A program made the translations under genes and the position numbers. The notes under the pieces were generated by a model. The model was given only the letters and a program-made list of their open reading frames with translations. It did not search any database and had not been told where the DNA came from. From Thiotrichaceae bacterium (GTDB lineage: Bacteria > Pseudomonadota > Gammaproteobacteria > Beggiatoales > Beggiatoaceae): a stretch of DNA of 64,000 nucleotides. Location: NCBI GenBank assembly GCA_028688145.1, contig JAQTYU010000001.1:392284-456283 (forward strand), read 5' to 3'. Positions 8,143 to 15,528 of this stretch are shown here, piece by piece; position 1 is the stretch's first letter; every line of letters starts with the position of its first letter.

Positions 8143-9282
8143 TTAAGATTCATTTTCTACTGCACGACTAATCACCCAGCGTTGAATCTCGCTAGTGCCT
8201 TCGTAAATCTGTGAAATTCGCACATCCCGATAAATGCGTTCCACAGGGAAATCACTTAAATAGCCATAGCCGCCATGGATTTGAATCGCTTCAGAACACA
8301 CTTTTTCTGCCATTTCTGAGGCAAATAGTTTTGCCATCGAAGCTTCTTTCAAACAGGGTAAACCCTTGTCGCGTAAACTCGCAGCCCGCCACACCAATAA
8401 ACGCGCCGCTTCGATCTGGGTTGCCATGTCTGCAAATTTAAAGGCAATCGCTTGGTGCTCAATAATCGGTTTTCCAAAAGTCACCCGTTCTTTAGCATAG
8501 CTGCGTGCCGCATTAAATGCTGCTTGTGCCATGCCGACCGATTGTGCTGCAATGCCAATGCGTCCGCCTTCCAAATTACTCAGTGCGATTTTATAACCTT
8601 CGCCTTCTTTACCGAGCAAATAACTTGCGGGAATGCGTAAATTATCAAGTACGATTTGCGCTGTGTCTGAAGCATGTTGCCCCAATTTGTCTTCAATTCG
8701 CGCCACAATATAACCAGGCGTTGCCGTGGGTACGATAAACGCGCTAATCCCTTTTTTCCCTGCTTGCGAATCAGTCACGGCAAACACAATTGCCACATTG
8801 GCATTTTTTCCCGAAGTGACAAATTGTTTCACCCCATTCAACACATATTCATCACCTTCACGCACCGCTTTAGTACGTAAATCTGCGGCATCTGAACCCG
8901 CTTGAGGCTCGGTCAGGCAAAATGCACCGAGCATCTCGCCCGTTGCCAAGGGTTTCAAAAACTGTGTCTTTTGAGCCTCTGTGCCAAATTTTAAAATAAT
9001 CATGCAGGCTAAGGAATTATTGACGCTCAGAATTGTAGAACATGCGCCATCTCCTGCGGCGATTTCCTCAATCGCAACCGCTAAAGACACATAATCTGCG
9101 CCCGCACCGCCCCATTCTTCGGGGACAATAATGCCAAAAAAACCCAGTTTTGCCAGTTCTGCTAAGGCAGCTTTGGGAAAACTATGATTTTTATCCCATG
9201 CAGCCGCCTGAGGGGCAAGTTGTTCGCGGGCAAAAGCACGCGCACTGTCACGAATCATCTGTTGTTCTTCGGTTAAGAACAT
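8143..9282 (-). CDS. Acyl-CoA dehydrogenase (short/branched-chain type)
   Basis: FAD flavoenzyme that introduces the alpha-beta double bond in acyl-CoA thioesters. The 379-aa protein shows the family signatures [14 protein letters not shown] (near 118-131), QFVTSGKNA (near 155), RVTFGKPI (near 268) and the C-terminal [13 protein letters not shown]. The catalytic base glutamate is in [11 protein letters not shown] near the end. The position of that Glu and the length are those of butyryl-CoA or short/branched-chain enzymes rather than long-chain FadE. No etfAB, thiolase or enoyl-CoA hydratase genes are nearby, so the substrate cannot be assigned. It is a monocistronic unit with its own terminator. 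Confidence 0.93.
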   Translation of the reverse strand: MFLTEEQQMIRDSARAFAREQLAPQAAAWDKNHSFPKAALAELAKLGFFGIIVPEEWGGAGADYVSLAVAIEEIAAGDGACSTILSVNNSLACMIILKFGTEAQKTQFLKPLATGEMLGAFCLTEPQAGSDAADLRTKAVREGDEYVLNGVKQFVTSGKNANVAIVFAVTDSQAGKKGISAFIVPTATPGYIVARIEDKLGQHASDTAQIVLDNLRIPASYLLGKEGEGYKIALSNLEGGRIGIAAQSVGMAQAAFNAARSYAKERVTFGKPIIEHQAIAFKFADMATQIEAARLLVWRAASLRDKGLPCLKEASMAKLFASEMAEKVCSEAIQIHGGYGYLSDFPVERIYRDVRISQIYEGTSEIQRWVISRAVENES

Positions 9283-9580
9283 GCTGTTATCCCTCCCTTG
9301 GGATTTTGTATTTTCTAATTAGAATAACTGTACTGTATCAGCTACAGACTTAATTATACGTTTTTTTTACGGAAAACACCGCATCCTCACAGTTTCTTGA
9401 TTTACAGCTTTTCTGTTTCGGATTTAGTCTGGATAAAATCGCAATATTTTTTGTTTATTTTATTGATTTATATATAGATAAATACAATATAGAAAACCAC
9501 AGCTTATCCGCATAGATGTTATAATAGTCGGATAAGTGGCATGAATACACTGCCTACAATCAACTCGAAGGAAGATAACA

Positions 9581-10405
9581 ATGAAAAAAAGCATCATTAC
9601 TTTTATTGGGGGCGGCAATATGGCGCGCAGCCTGATTGGCGGCTTATTAGAAACGGAAGTCAGTCCTGAAAATATTCGCGTCTCTGATCCTAATCCGAAT
9701 GCTTTAGCAGCCGATTTTCCGATTCAAAACTATGCCGATAACATTGCCGCGATTGATGGTGCAGATGTGGTGGTGTTGGCAGTTAAACCACAAATTTTGT
9801 CCGAAGTGGTGAAAACTTTGGCGACCACCTTACCGAATAAGCATTTGCCTTTGTTTATTTCTATTGCCGCAGGAATTCGCACACAGGATATTGCACGTTG
9901 GCTGGGGAATGAACAGGCTGCCATTGTGCGGGTGATGCCGAATACGCCTGCTTTAGTCCGCAGTGGGGCATCTGCTTTATTTGCGGTTAAACACGTCTCT
10001 GCCGCCCAAAAACAATTGGCAGAAAGTATTTTGCGTGCCGTGGGTTTAACCATTTGGTTGGAAGATGAAATACAAATGGATGCCGTCACCGCGCTGTCTG
10101 GCAGTGGTCCGGCTTACTTTTTCTTGTTAATGGAAGTGATGGAAAAAGCAGGGATTAATTTGGGCTTGCCTGCGGAAACGGCACGTTTACTCACGTTGCA
10201 AACGGGCTTTGGCGCGGCGAAAATGGCCTTGGAAAGTCAGCATGATGCGGCAACTTTACGCGCTCAAGTGACTTCTAAAGGCGGAACCACTGAGCAAGCG
10301 GTGCAAACTTTACAACAAGGCGGTTTGCAGGAATTATTTGATCGCGCTTTACAAGCCGCACAGCAACGCGCGGTGAATATGGCAGAGGAGTTGGGGAATA
10401 AATGA
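9581..10405 (+). CDS. proC: Pyrroline-5-carboxylate reductase
   Basis: Last step of proline synthesis: reduces 1-pyrroline-5-carboxylate with NAD(P)H. The 274-aa protein has the N-terminal Rossmann motif GGGNMARSLIGGLL (residues 10-23), VLAVKPQ (near 65), RVMPNTPALV (near 117) and the signature SGSGPAYFFLLMEVM (near 170-184). A GAAGGAAG ribosome site precedes the ATG. The stop overlaps the yggT start by four bases. In relatives yggS is commonly the upstream partner; here the two are split. Confidence 0.96.
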   Translation: MKKSIITFIGGGNMARSLIGGLLETEVSPENIRVSDPNPNALAADFPIQNYADNIAAIDGADVVVLAVKPQILSEVVKTLATTLPNKHLPLFISIAAGIRTQDIARWLGNEQAAIVRVMPNTPALVRSGASALFAVKHVSAAQKQLAESILRAVGLTIWLEDEIQMDAVTALSGSGPAYFFLLMEVMEKAGINLGLPAETARLLTLQTGFGAAKMALESQHDAATLRAQVTSKGGTTEQAVQTLQQGGLQELFDRALQAAQQRAVNMAEELGNK

Positions 10406-10977
10406 GTGCCTCGCCTTTAGTCAACGCGCTGGTATTTTTGATTAATGTGGCGTTTGGCTCATATATCTTATTATTAATGCTACGAGTTTTATTATATTGG
10501 ACGCGCACGGGTTTCCGTGAAGTCAGTGCCGCATTTATTTGGCAAGTCACTGATCCCGTGGTGCGCTCGGCTTATCGTTGGTTGCCAATTCGTAAAAATG
10601 TGGATTTTGCCGCGATTGTCTTAATGTATTTATTGCAGGTGTTGCGGCTGTCGCTAACCTTTTGGCTCTATGGCAAGGGTTTAAGCGTGGTGGGTTTATT
10701 GTTGTTGGCGGTGCTAGAGTTGACCACTTTGCTAATTTACACCGTGACAGTCACCTTGATTTTGTCGGCAGTGTTTAGTTTTATCAAACCGCAGCAAGGT
10801 TATAATCCTTTGATTCCTGTACTTAATCGTTTAAATGAACCTTTATTGCGTCCTGCACGGCGTTTGCCGCACTATTATCAGGGCATGGATTTTTCCCCGA
10901 TGATTGTGTTGATTGCTTTGCAATTATTGACGATTTTAGTGATTGATCCGTTGACGCGGGTTGCGGTGCATTTGTAG
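10402..10977 (+). CDS. yggT: YggT family integral membrane protein
   Basis: A 191-aa inner-membrane protein made of two repeats of the YggT domain, each with a hydrophobic segment followed by a conserved basic/proline motif: TDPVVRSAYRWLP (near 50-62) and NEPLLRPARRLP (near 145-156). Four or five membrane segments are visible. Members have been linked to osmotic tolerance and to cell-division or turgor phenotypes, but no biochemical function is known. The start overlaps the proC stop (ATGA), so translation is coupled. Confidence 0.93.
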   Translation: MSASPLVNALVFLINVAFGSYILLLMLRVLLYWTRTGFREVSAAFIWQVTDPVVRSAYRWLPIRKNVDFAAIVLMYLLQVLRLSLTFWLYGKGLSVVGLLLLAVLELTTLLIYTVTVTLILSAVFSFIKPQQGYNPLIPVLNRLNEPLLRPARRLPHYYQGMDFSPMIVLIALQLLTILVIDPLTRVAVHL

Positions 10978-11069
10978 TTTAAGTTTGTGTCCCTGCCCTT
11001 TTGGAAATGAAGTGTGCGGGGACGTGATGGAAATTGTTTTTAATCTAAAATTTCATGAGAATACGTAAG

Positions 11070-11403
11070 ATGAGCGAACTTAATACCGATTATTTTGCGC
11101 GTTGCATTACCATTTTAGAACAAGCCTTTAATGCTTTGAATGCGCAGGGAAGCGATAGCTTGTTATATGATATTTACCGTGCGGCTTGTGTGAAATAATT
11201 TGAAATTATTTTGGAATAAATGGGCAAATTATCATGATTTAATCAGTTTAGAAGAGTCGGAACGCTGGTTAATTTATCGAGATAATCGCAATGATACTGG
11301 ACATGATTACGGCATTGGCTTTGCCGATACAACCTTGAAGTTATTACTGCCATTTATTGTGGATGCCTATCACGCAACTGAAGTTATCCAAAATTTATCA
11401 TGA
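11070..11403 (+). pseudogene. HEPN-domain (HI0074-like) protein, decayed
   Basis: The first open stretch (42 codons, 11070-11198) reads MSELNTDYFARCITILEQAF and ends in a TAA where relatives have a glutamate codon; a second in-frame TAA follows eight codons later after FEIILE. The remaining C-terminus is in another frame and keeps SERWLIYRDNRNDTGHDYG, the Rx4-6H-type HEPN motif, ending at 11403. A central segment is also missing. This is the HEPN half of a HEPN/MNT (HepT/MntA-type) toxin-antitoxin pair, whose partner follows with an ATGA overlap. Two stop codons, a frameshift and a deletion leave no functional reading frame. Confidence 0.8.
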
Positions 11404-11519
11404 AACAACTTTTTTTACGCGATAAAGATAAACAACAGCTACAACAATTGCTTACTCAGTATTTGCCCACGGTATGGGCGTATGGCTCTCGGGTGAATGG
11501 CGATGCACATGAGGCGAGT
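11400..11519 (+). pseudogene. MNT-type minimal nucleotidyltransferase, truncated by an IS
   Basis: Starts MKQLFLRDKDKQQLQQLL and keeps the glycine-serine motif of the nucleotidyltransferase fold (WAYGSRVNGDAHE, residues 30-42). It is cut just where the catalytic aspartates (GSDLDL) would come: the next bases belong to the reversed end of an IS5-like element. The partner HEPN gene upstream is also dead. Confidence 0.8.
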
Positions 11520-12234
11520 AAATACCACTCAGGAAATGCACTGAACGTTTGTCATATCAAGTCGCTATCGCTCTGCTTCAACTTGCAAAAGAAGCTCTCT
11601 ATCAAATGACGTTCTTTGTAAAGCTCTTTATCAGACCCACAAGGATTTCAATGTATTCACCCATGCCTGTACTGTGTTGATATGCTCTCACAATAGTGCT
11701 ATCTATCATCACATATTCATTGTCTGAATCAGACCCTAACACCTTAAATATGTACTCCCAAAGCCCTCTTTTAGACCAACGAGTGAAACGGGTGTGCACT
11801 ACACGAAAATCCCCAAAACGTTCAGGTAAGTCTCTCCAAGGAATACCGCTACGATAACGCTATAGAACGGCTTCAATGAATAAGCGGTTATCTTTAGCAG
11901 TTCTCCCGACCTGTCCTTTGCGTCCTGGAAGGAGGGGTTCTAATCTAGCCCATTGTTGTTAAAGCATGACGACAACTCATTCTTTGTTCCTTATGAGACT
12001 TTATTTCTAACCTGAGTTCGGGATAAGAACACTTAAGTCCTTTAAATAATAAGTTAAAAATTACGATCTAAATTTATATGGAGTTGTTGGGTAATTGATA
12101 AAATTCGACATGTTTTTTAGATAATATTTATTTTTAACTAACTATATTTATTGATTTTTTTGCTATTTTTTATCCCGAACTCAGGTTATTTCTAGTCTTT
12201 TAGAAATACCCTTATTACTCTTTTGATGACATGC
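11519..12234 (-). mobile_element. IS5-like element with CTAG target (copy 1), truncated and carrying a nested insertion
   Basis: Minus-strand transposase relic (MHTRFTRWSKRGLWEYIFKV, MIDSTIVRAYQHSTGMG) of the IS5 family; the DDE segment MIDSTIV is the most conserved part left. The right end GATGACATGCC is followed by CTAG, as in the copies at 12775-13174 and 41718-42352. The left end is missing where it joins the MNT gene. A separate element (12007-12190) is inserted into its terminal region. Stop codons and deletions rule out activity. Confidence 0.8.
12007..12190. mobile_element. MITE-like element with IS982-type ends, nested
   Basis: About 180 bp of AT-rich non-coding DNA bounded by AACCTGAGTTCGGGATAA and its exact inverse TTATCCCGAACTCAGGTT. 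The flanks ATTTCT (left) and ATTTCT (right) look like a 6-bp target duplication inside the IS5-like element. The same ends occur on the IS982-type relics at 55563-55815 and 61811, so this is probably a non-autonomous derivative. Confidence 0.8.
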
Positions 12235-12749
12235 CCTAGCCTCCTTTTAGGAGGGCGCAATTAAAAAACCTCTCACTTTACAGCAAGAGGCTTGAACAGT
12301 AACCAACATAAGGAGGAAAGCTATTTAAACTTATCCTGCCTTTAACGTAGCAAGTGACATGCCATGCTCATTAAAGCACTTTCTATTTGAATAATAAATT
12401 CAGCTAATAAATTGTATTTATTGAATTAATTTCAAACTATGCCCTTATTTTAATAGGTAAGTTTCGTCAAACTTTTCAAGCACTTTCTCCTCGAAATTTC
12501 CGTATCTGCTGTCTAAGTCTCAACGTGGTTGTCAATTCCGTGGCAGGCTTCAAAATCGTGGAGTAGCCTGCATGGAGCGTAGCGGAATGCGGGGGGATTA
12601 AATTTATTTACCTGCGCTTTCCACTGGAAAAATCTGGGAGTTGTAGTGCATGTTTATTGTCATGAAGATTTTTAAATAGCATTGAAAGACTAAAGAATTT
12701 TCAGAGTTGCTTAATATATGTGTTAAGCGTTTTTAGCGTCACAAAAAAA
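12235..12749. other. Non-coding stretch with small hairpins
   Basis: About 515 bp without a supported gene. It begins with a CCTCCTTTTAGGAGG hairpin and includes GTAGCCTGCATGGAGCGTAG, a GC-rich inverted motif of the kind scattered intergenically in many genomes. No RNA family was recognised. Confidence 0.5.
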
Positions 12750-12775
12750 GACCTGCTAGGTTTTTAAAACCTAGG
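12750..12775. repeat. REP-type palindrome (ACCTGCTAGG family), truncated
   Basis: GACCTGCTAGG-TTTTTAAAA-CCTAG: the left arm is complete and the right arm stops at CTAG, where the IS5-like element (copy 2) begins. Full copies lie at 15491-15522 and 18762-18794, and a variant at 15213-15245. Confidence 0.85.
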
Positions 12776-13174
12776 GCGTGTCATCAAATAGAGATAGAGG
12801 GATATTAAGCCAAAAGAATGAGAATAGAAGCGAGGTAAATACCACAGCTCCCTCAAGGTCACTTGCCTGTCCTGCCGTTAAAAAAAAGGAGCGGATTGCC
12901 CAAAGCATCAACCAACGAGTGAAACGGGTGTGCACTACACGAAAATCTTCAACACGTTCAGGTAAGTCTCTCCAAGGAATAACGATACAAAACGGCTTCA
13001 ATGAACAAGCGATTATCTTTAGCGGGTCTGCTTACGAGTCCTTTACGTCCTGGTAGGAGAGGTTCTAATTTAGCCCATTGCTCATCTGTTAAAGCGTAAC
13101 GACGACTCATTCTTTATTCCTTGTGAGACTTTATTTCTAGTCTTTTAGAATACCCTTAATACTCATTTGATGAC
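12775..13174 (-). mobile_element. IS5-like element with CTAG target (copy 2), deletion derivative
   Basis: Ends GGCGTGTCATCAAAT (left) and ATTTGATGACACACC (right), each flanked by CTAG. Minus-strand fragments of transposase remain (IPWRDLPERVEDFRVVHTRF) but most of the gene, including the catalytic region, is deleted. The left flank is a REP palindrome and the right flank an IS1 gene, so the flanks no longer derive from one target. Confidence 0.8.
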
Positions 13175-13763
13175 ACACCCTAGGGAAAACTTTCTTATAC
13201 GCCTCCCAAAAATCGGTGTAACACACGGAACATTGACGATACATTGCGGGGAGCGAGTCCCATAAGGTTTGAGCTCCCTCTGTATCTCGCTTTCCAAAGG
13301 CAACTCCCATAACTTCTCGCGAATCGCTATCTAAGACTATCCATATCCACACTTTTTCTTGAAACTTTCCTACAAATGACTGCATCTCATCGCATTCTAA
13401 ACACAACTTTCCTTTTTTTTGATAGGCTGCGGCTCTAGGCGTTGTTTCTCGTACAATCGGTTTACATAAGCCTGTAGCCAAGTCCCTGATATTCCTGTGA
13501 CGCACACTATCCCTCTTAGGGGTAATTTCTTTTTTAACAACTTATCTATCTGGGTCCATGTCTCTTGGCTTATGTATTTCTTTTTAGGCTGATCTACAAA
13601 ACATCGCCCGCACTCTCAGCATTTATAGTTTTGTGTGCCTGAGCGGGTTTTTCCGTACTTCACCACATGTGTCGCTTTACAGTTGGGACAAATTAGCATC
13701 TAGGAGGACTCTTCCATTATTCATGGTTTCTTATCTTAATATCACTGATTCTTTTGCACTACC
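13175..13763 (-). mobile_element. IS1-family element relic, copy 1
   Basis: The 13137-13505 frame encodes an InsB-like DDE domain (VLDSDSREVMGVAFGKRDT, then CSVCYTDFWEAYKKVFP), cut at its C-terminus by the IS5-like copy 2. Upstream, in broken frame, lies an InsA-like zinc-finger/HTH part (KYGKTRSGTQNYK). The outer end GGTAGTGCAAAAGAA (reverse strand) is at 13763. The fused frame passes a run of eight A residues, the kind of slippery site IS1 uses to join InsA and InsB. Not functional. Confidence 0.85.
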
Positions 13764-13829
13764 AAATTAAGATAACTGAATATTGTAGAAGAGAGTCTGA
13801 AATAATGTAAAACCACTCAACATGTCGCG

Positions 13830-13857
13830 AATGTGGTCGCAAATTTGTAGAATAGCC
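13830..13857 (+). pseudogene. IS1 InsA zinc-ribbon fragment
   Basis: Nine or ten codons, CRECGRKFVE followed by a stop, match the InsA zinc-finger region but on the plus strand, opposite to copies 1 and 2. It is a third, nearly erased IS1 remnant just downstream of coq7. Confidence 0.5.
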
Positions 13858-13892
13858 TCATAGGATTGCCAGTCTTTGGAAAGGGTATCAAC

Positions 13893-14534
13893 CTAAATCC
13901 AGAACGTGGTTTTCGTCATCACTTTAGACATGCCTTTCATCAATAAGCGCACAGGCAAGGGCAAATTCGCACCACCTGCTTCCAAGGCAACCGTTGCATG
14001 ATGCGCTTCATCTTCACGCATTTGCTGCAAAATCGCCCGACTTTTTTCGTCTTGCATAGGCAAGGTTTGCAAATGTTCGTCTAAATGCCGAATCACTTGT
14101 TTTTCAGTTTCAGCGACAAAACCTAAACTCCATTTGTCGCCCGCCACGCCCGCCACCGCGCCAATCGCAAATGAGCCCGCATACCACAGCGGATTCAATA
14201 AACTGACGTGATCGCCCAATTCGTGCACCCGCTGCGAGCACCACAATAAATGATCATTTTCTTCTTGCGCAGCCTGTTGCATTTGGGTTTGCACGTTGCT
14301 CTCATGCGCGGTCAAACCTTGTCCTTGATATAAAGCTTGTGCACAAACTTCGCCCGTGTGATTAATCCGCATTAAACGCGCTGCTAATTTACGCTCGGCA
14401 GCATTTAAATCGGCATCAGCCAAAGGAGTTGCAGGATTACTACGGGTTGTGCCCACGGGCGTTCCTAACAAGGTGCGTAAACCTTGATCAAAATTTAGAA
14501 TTAAATAATCCAGTGGATATTCAGAAGCGGACAT
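13893..14534 (-). CDS. coq7: 2-polyprenyl-3-methyl-6-methoxy-1,4-benzoquinol hydroxylase (Coq7)
   Basis: Di-iron C6 hydroxylase of ubiquinone synthesis, the alternative to flavin-dependent UbiF. The 213-aa protein has the expected metal ligands: INHTGEVCAQALYQGQ (Glu near 60), EENDHLLW (Glu and His near 90), ETEKQVIRHLDEHL (Glu near 142) and MREDEAHHA (Glu/His near 174-178). The length is normal for bacterial Coq7. It is an intact gene inside a region of dead mobile elements. With ubiX and complex II it supports a respiratory ubiquinone pool. Confidence 0.95.
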   Translation of the reverse strand: MSASEYPLDYLILNFDQGLRTLLGTPVGTTRSNPATPLADADLNAAERKLAARLMRINHTGEVCAQALYQGQGLTAHESNVQTQMQQAAQEENDHLLWCSQRVHELGDHVSLLNPLWYAGSFAIGAVAGVAGDKWSLGFVAETEKQVIRHLDEHLQTLPMQDEKSRAILQQMREDEAHHATVALEAGGANLPLPVRLLMKGMSKVMTKTTFWI

Positions 14535-14765
14535 AAGTATTTCCCATTAGTATTAGAAAGTAACTGTGCCAAAAAATTTTCGGAGACACAAATTTTAATT
14601 ATTCCATACAGCTATTTTAATTCGGTGTAGCTAAAGAAGTAATAATTTTAGGAATTACGCAGTTTAACCGATAACTATTTAATTTTACTAGAGACATAAT
14701 TTTGAACTGTACAACGCTAACTTATTGGAGAAAGATAAGGTTTTCCGCACGAACTGACTAACTAG
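14535..14765. other. coq7 upstream region, no gene seen
   Basis: AT-rich. It contains GGAATTACGCAGTTTAACC near 14651, resembling the terminal repeat GGAGTTACGCAGTT of the IS701-like element at 47777-48509, perhaps a solo end. The coq7 promoter must lie here but was not resolved. Confidence 0.4.
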
Positions 14766-15147
14766 CTGTCTCATCGCATTCTAAATACAACTTCCCTTTT
14801 TTTTAACAGGCTGTGCCTCTAAACTTTGTTTCTTGTACAAATCGTTTACATAAGCTTGTAGCCATGTTCCTGAGATTCCTGTGACACGGGCTATCTCTCT
14901 TAGGGGTAACTTCTCTTTTAACAATTTATCTATCTGCGCCCAGGTCTCTTGGCTTATGTATTTTTTGGTAGGATGCTCTACAAAACGTCGACCACATTCA
15001 CGACACTTGTAGTTTTGTGTGCCTGAACGGGTTTTTCCATATTTCACGATATGTGTCACTTTACAATGAGGGCAAGTCAGCATTTTAGCTTCTCCTCTAT
15101 AATCACCAGTTTTCTCATTTTAATATCACTCCTTCTTTTGCACTACC
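14766..15147 (-). mobile_element. IS1-family element relic, copy 2
   Basis: The 100-aa frame (14781-15083) is InsA-like: N-terminal zinc ribbon CPHCKVTHIVKYGKTRSG with CRECGRRF, then an HTH (LREIARVTGISGTWLQAYV). It ends at the A-run where frameshifting would join InsB, and InsB is lost after CDE. The intact end GGTAGTGCAAAAGAA lies at 15147 and is joined directly to the RAYT gene, which it interrupts. Confidence 0.85.
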
Positions 15148-15451
15148 TAAGTTTTATTGATGGTTTTGGTGTAGGCGTTAAATAAATTTTGGAGAAGGCT
15201 TGCGAGTAGTTAAGACCTTCTAGGTCTTTGAGACCTAGAAGGTCTGGTTTCGGGGCAATTTTCACCAACAAATGAAAATGATTCCGCATTAAACAATACG
15301 CATAAGTTTCTGCTATCGGATAAATATGGCGGATATACAATTTGAAGAAATATTCATAATTCCGTGCTTCAAAAAAGATATTTTCGCCATTATTGCCACG
15401 ATTATAAATGTGGTAATACTGTCCTTCTATCAATGGAACGGTTTGCGACAT
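15143..15451 (-). pseudogene. REP-associated tyrosine transposase (RAYT, Y1 family), truncated
   Basis: The 102-aa frame starts MSQTVPLIEGQYYHIYNRGN and contains the HUH-type metal motif NHFHLLVKI near residues 57-65, the signature of IS200/RAYT Y1 transposases. It then runs through a REP palindrome in frame (PDLLGLKDLEGL). After YSQAFSK the frame shifts: the alternative frame reads FNAYTKTINKT, the normal continuation. Within a few codons it meets the IS1 end, so the catalytic tyrosine helix is at or beyond the break. RAYTs mobilise or maintain REP sequences; here it sits next to and contains copies of its probable substrate. Confidence 0.85.
15213..15245. repeat. REP-type palindrome inside the RAYT frame
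   Basis: AGACCTTCTAGGTCTTTGAGACCTAGAAGGTCT, a near-perfect palindrome of the ACCTGCTAGG family, lies in frame in the RAYT coding sequence and adds about eleven codons. Confidence 0.85.
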
Positions 15452-15490
15452 CGTGTTTTTTCTCCTAATTGTTAAATTGACGTGAGCGAA

Positions 15491-15522
15491 GACCTGCTAG
15501 GTTTTTAAAACCTAGAAGGTCT
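15491..15522. repeat. REP-type palindrome (ACCTGCTAGG family)
   Basis: GACCTGCTAGG-TTTTTAAAA-CCTAGAAGGTC between the RAYT start and the WD40 gene stop. It could double as a terminator-like hairpin for the WD40 gene. Confidence 0.88.
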
Positions 15523-15528
15523 AACCCC

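Noticed and set aside
9481-9580. proC promoter with TATAAT at about 9520
   Set aside because: The -10 hexamer is good but no acceptable -35 lies 16-18 bp upstream, so it was not listed.
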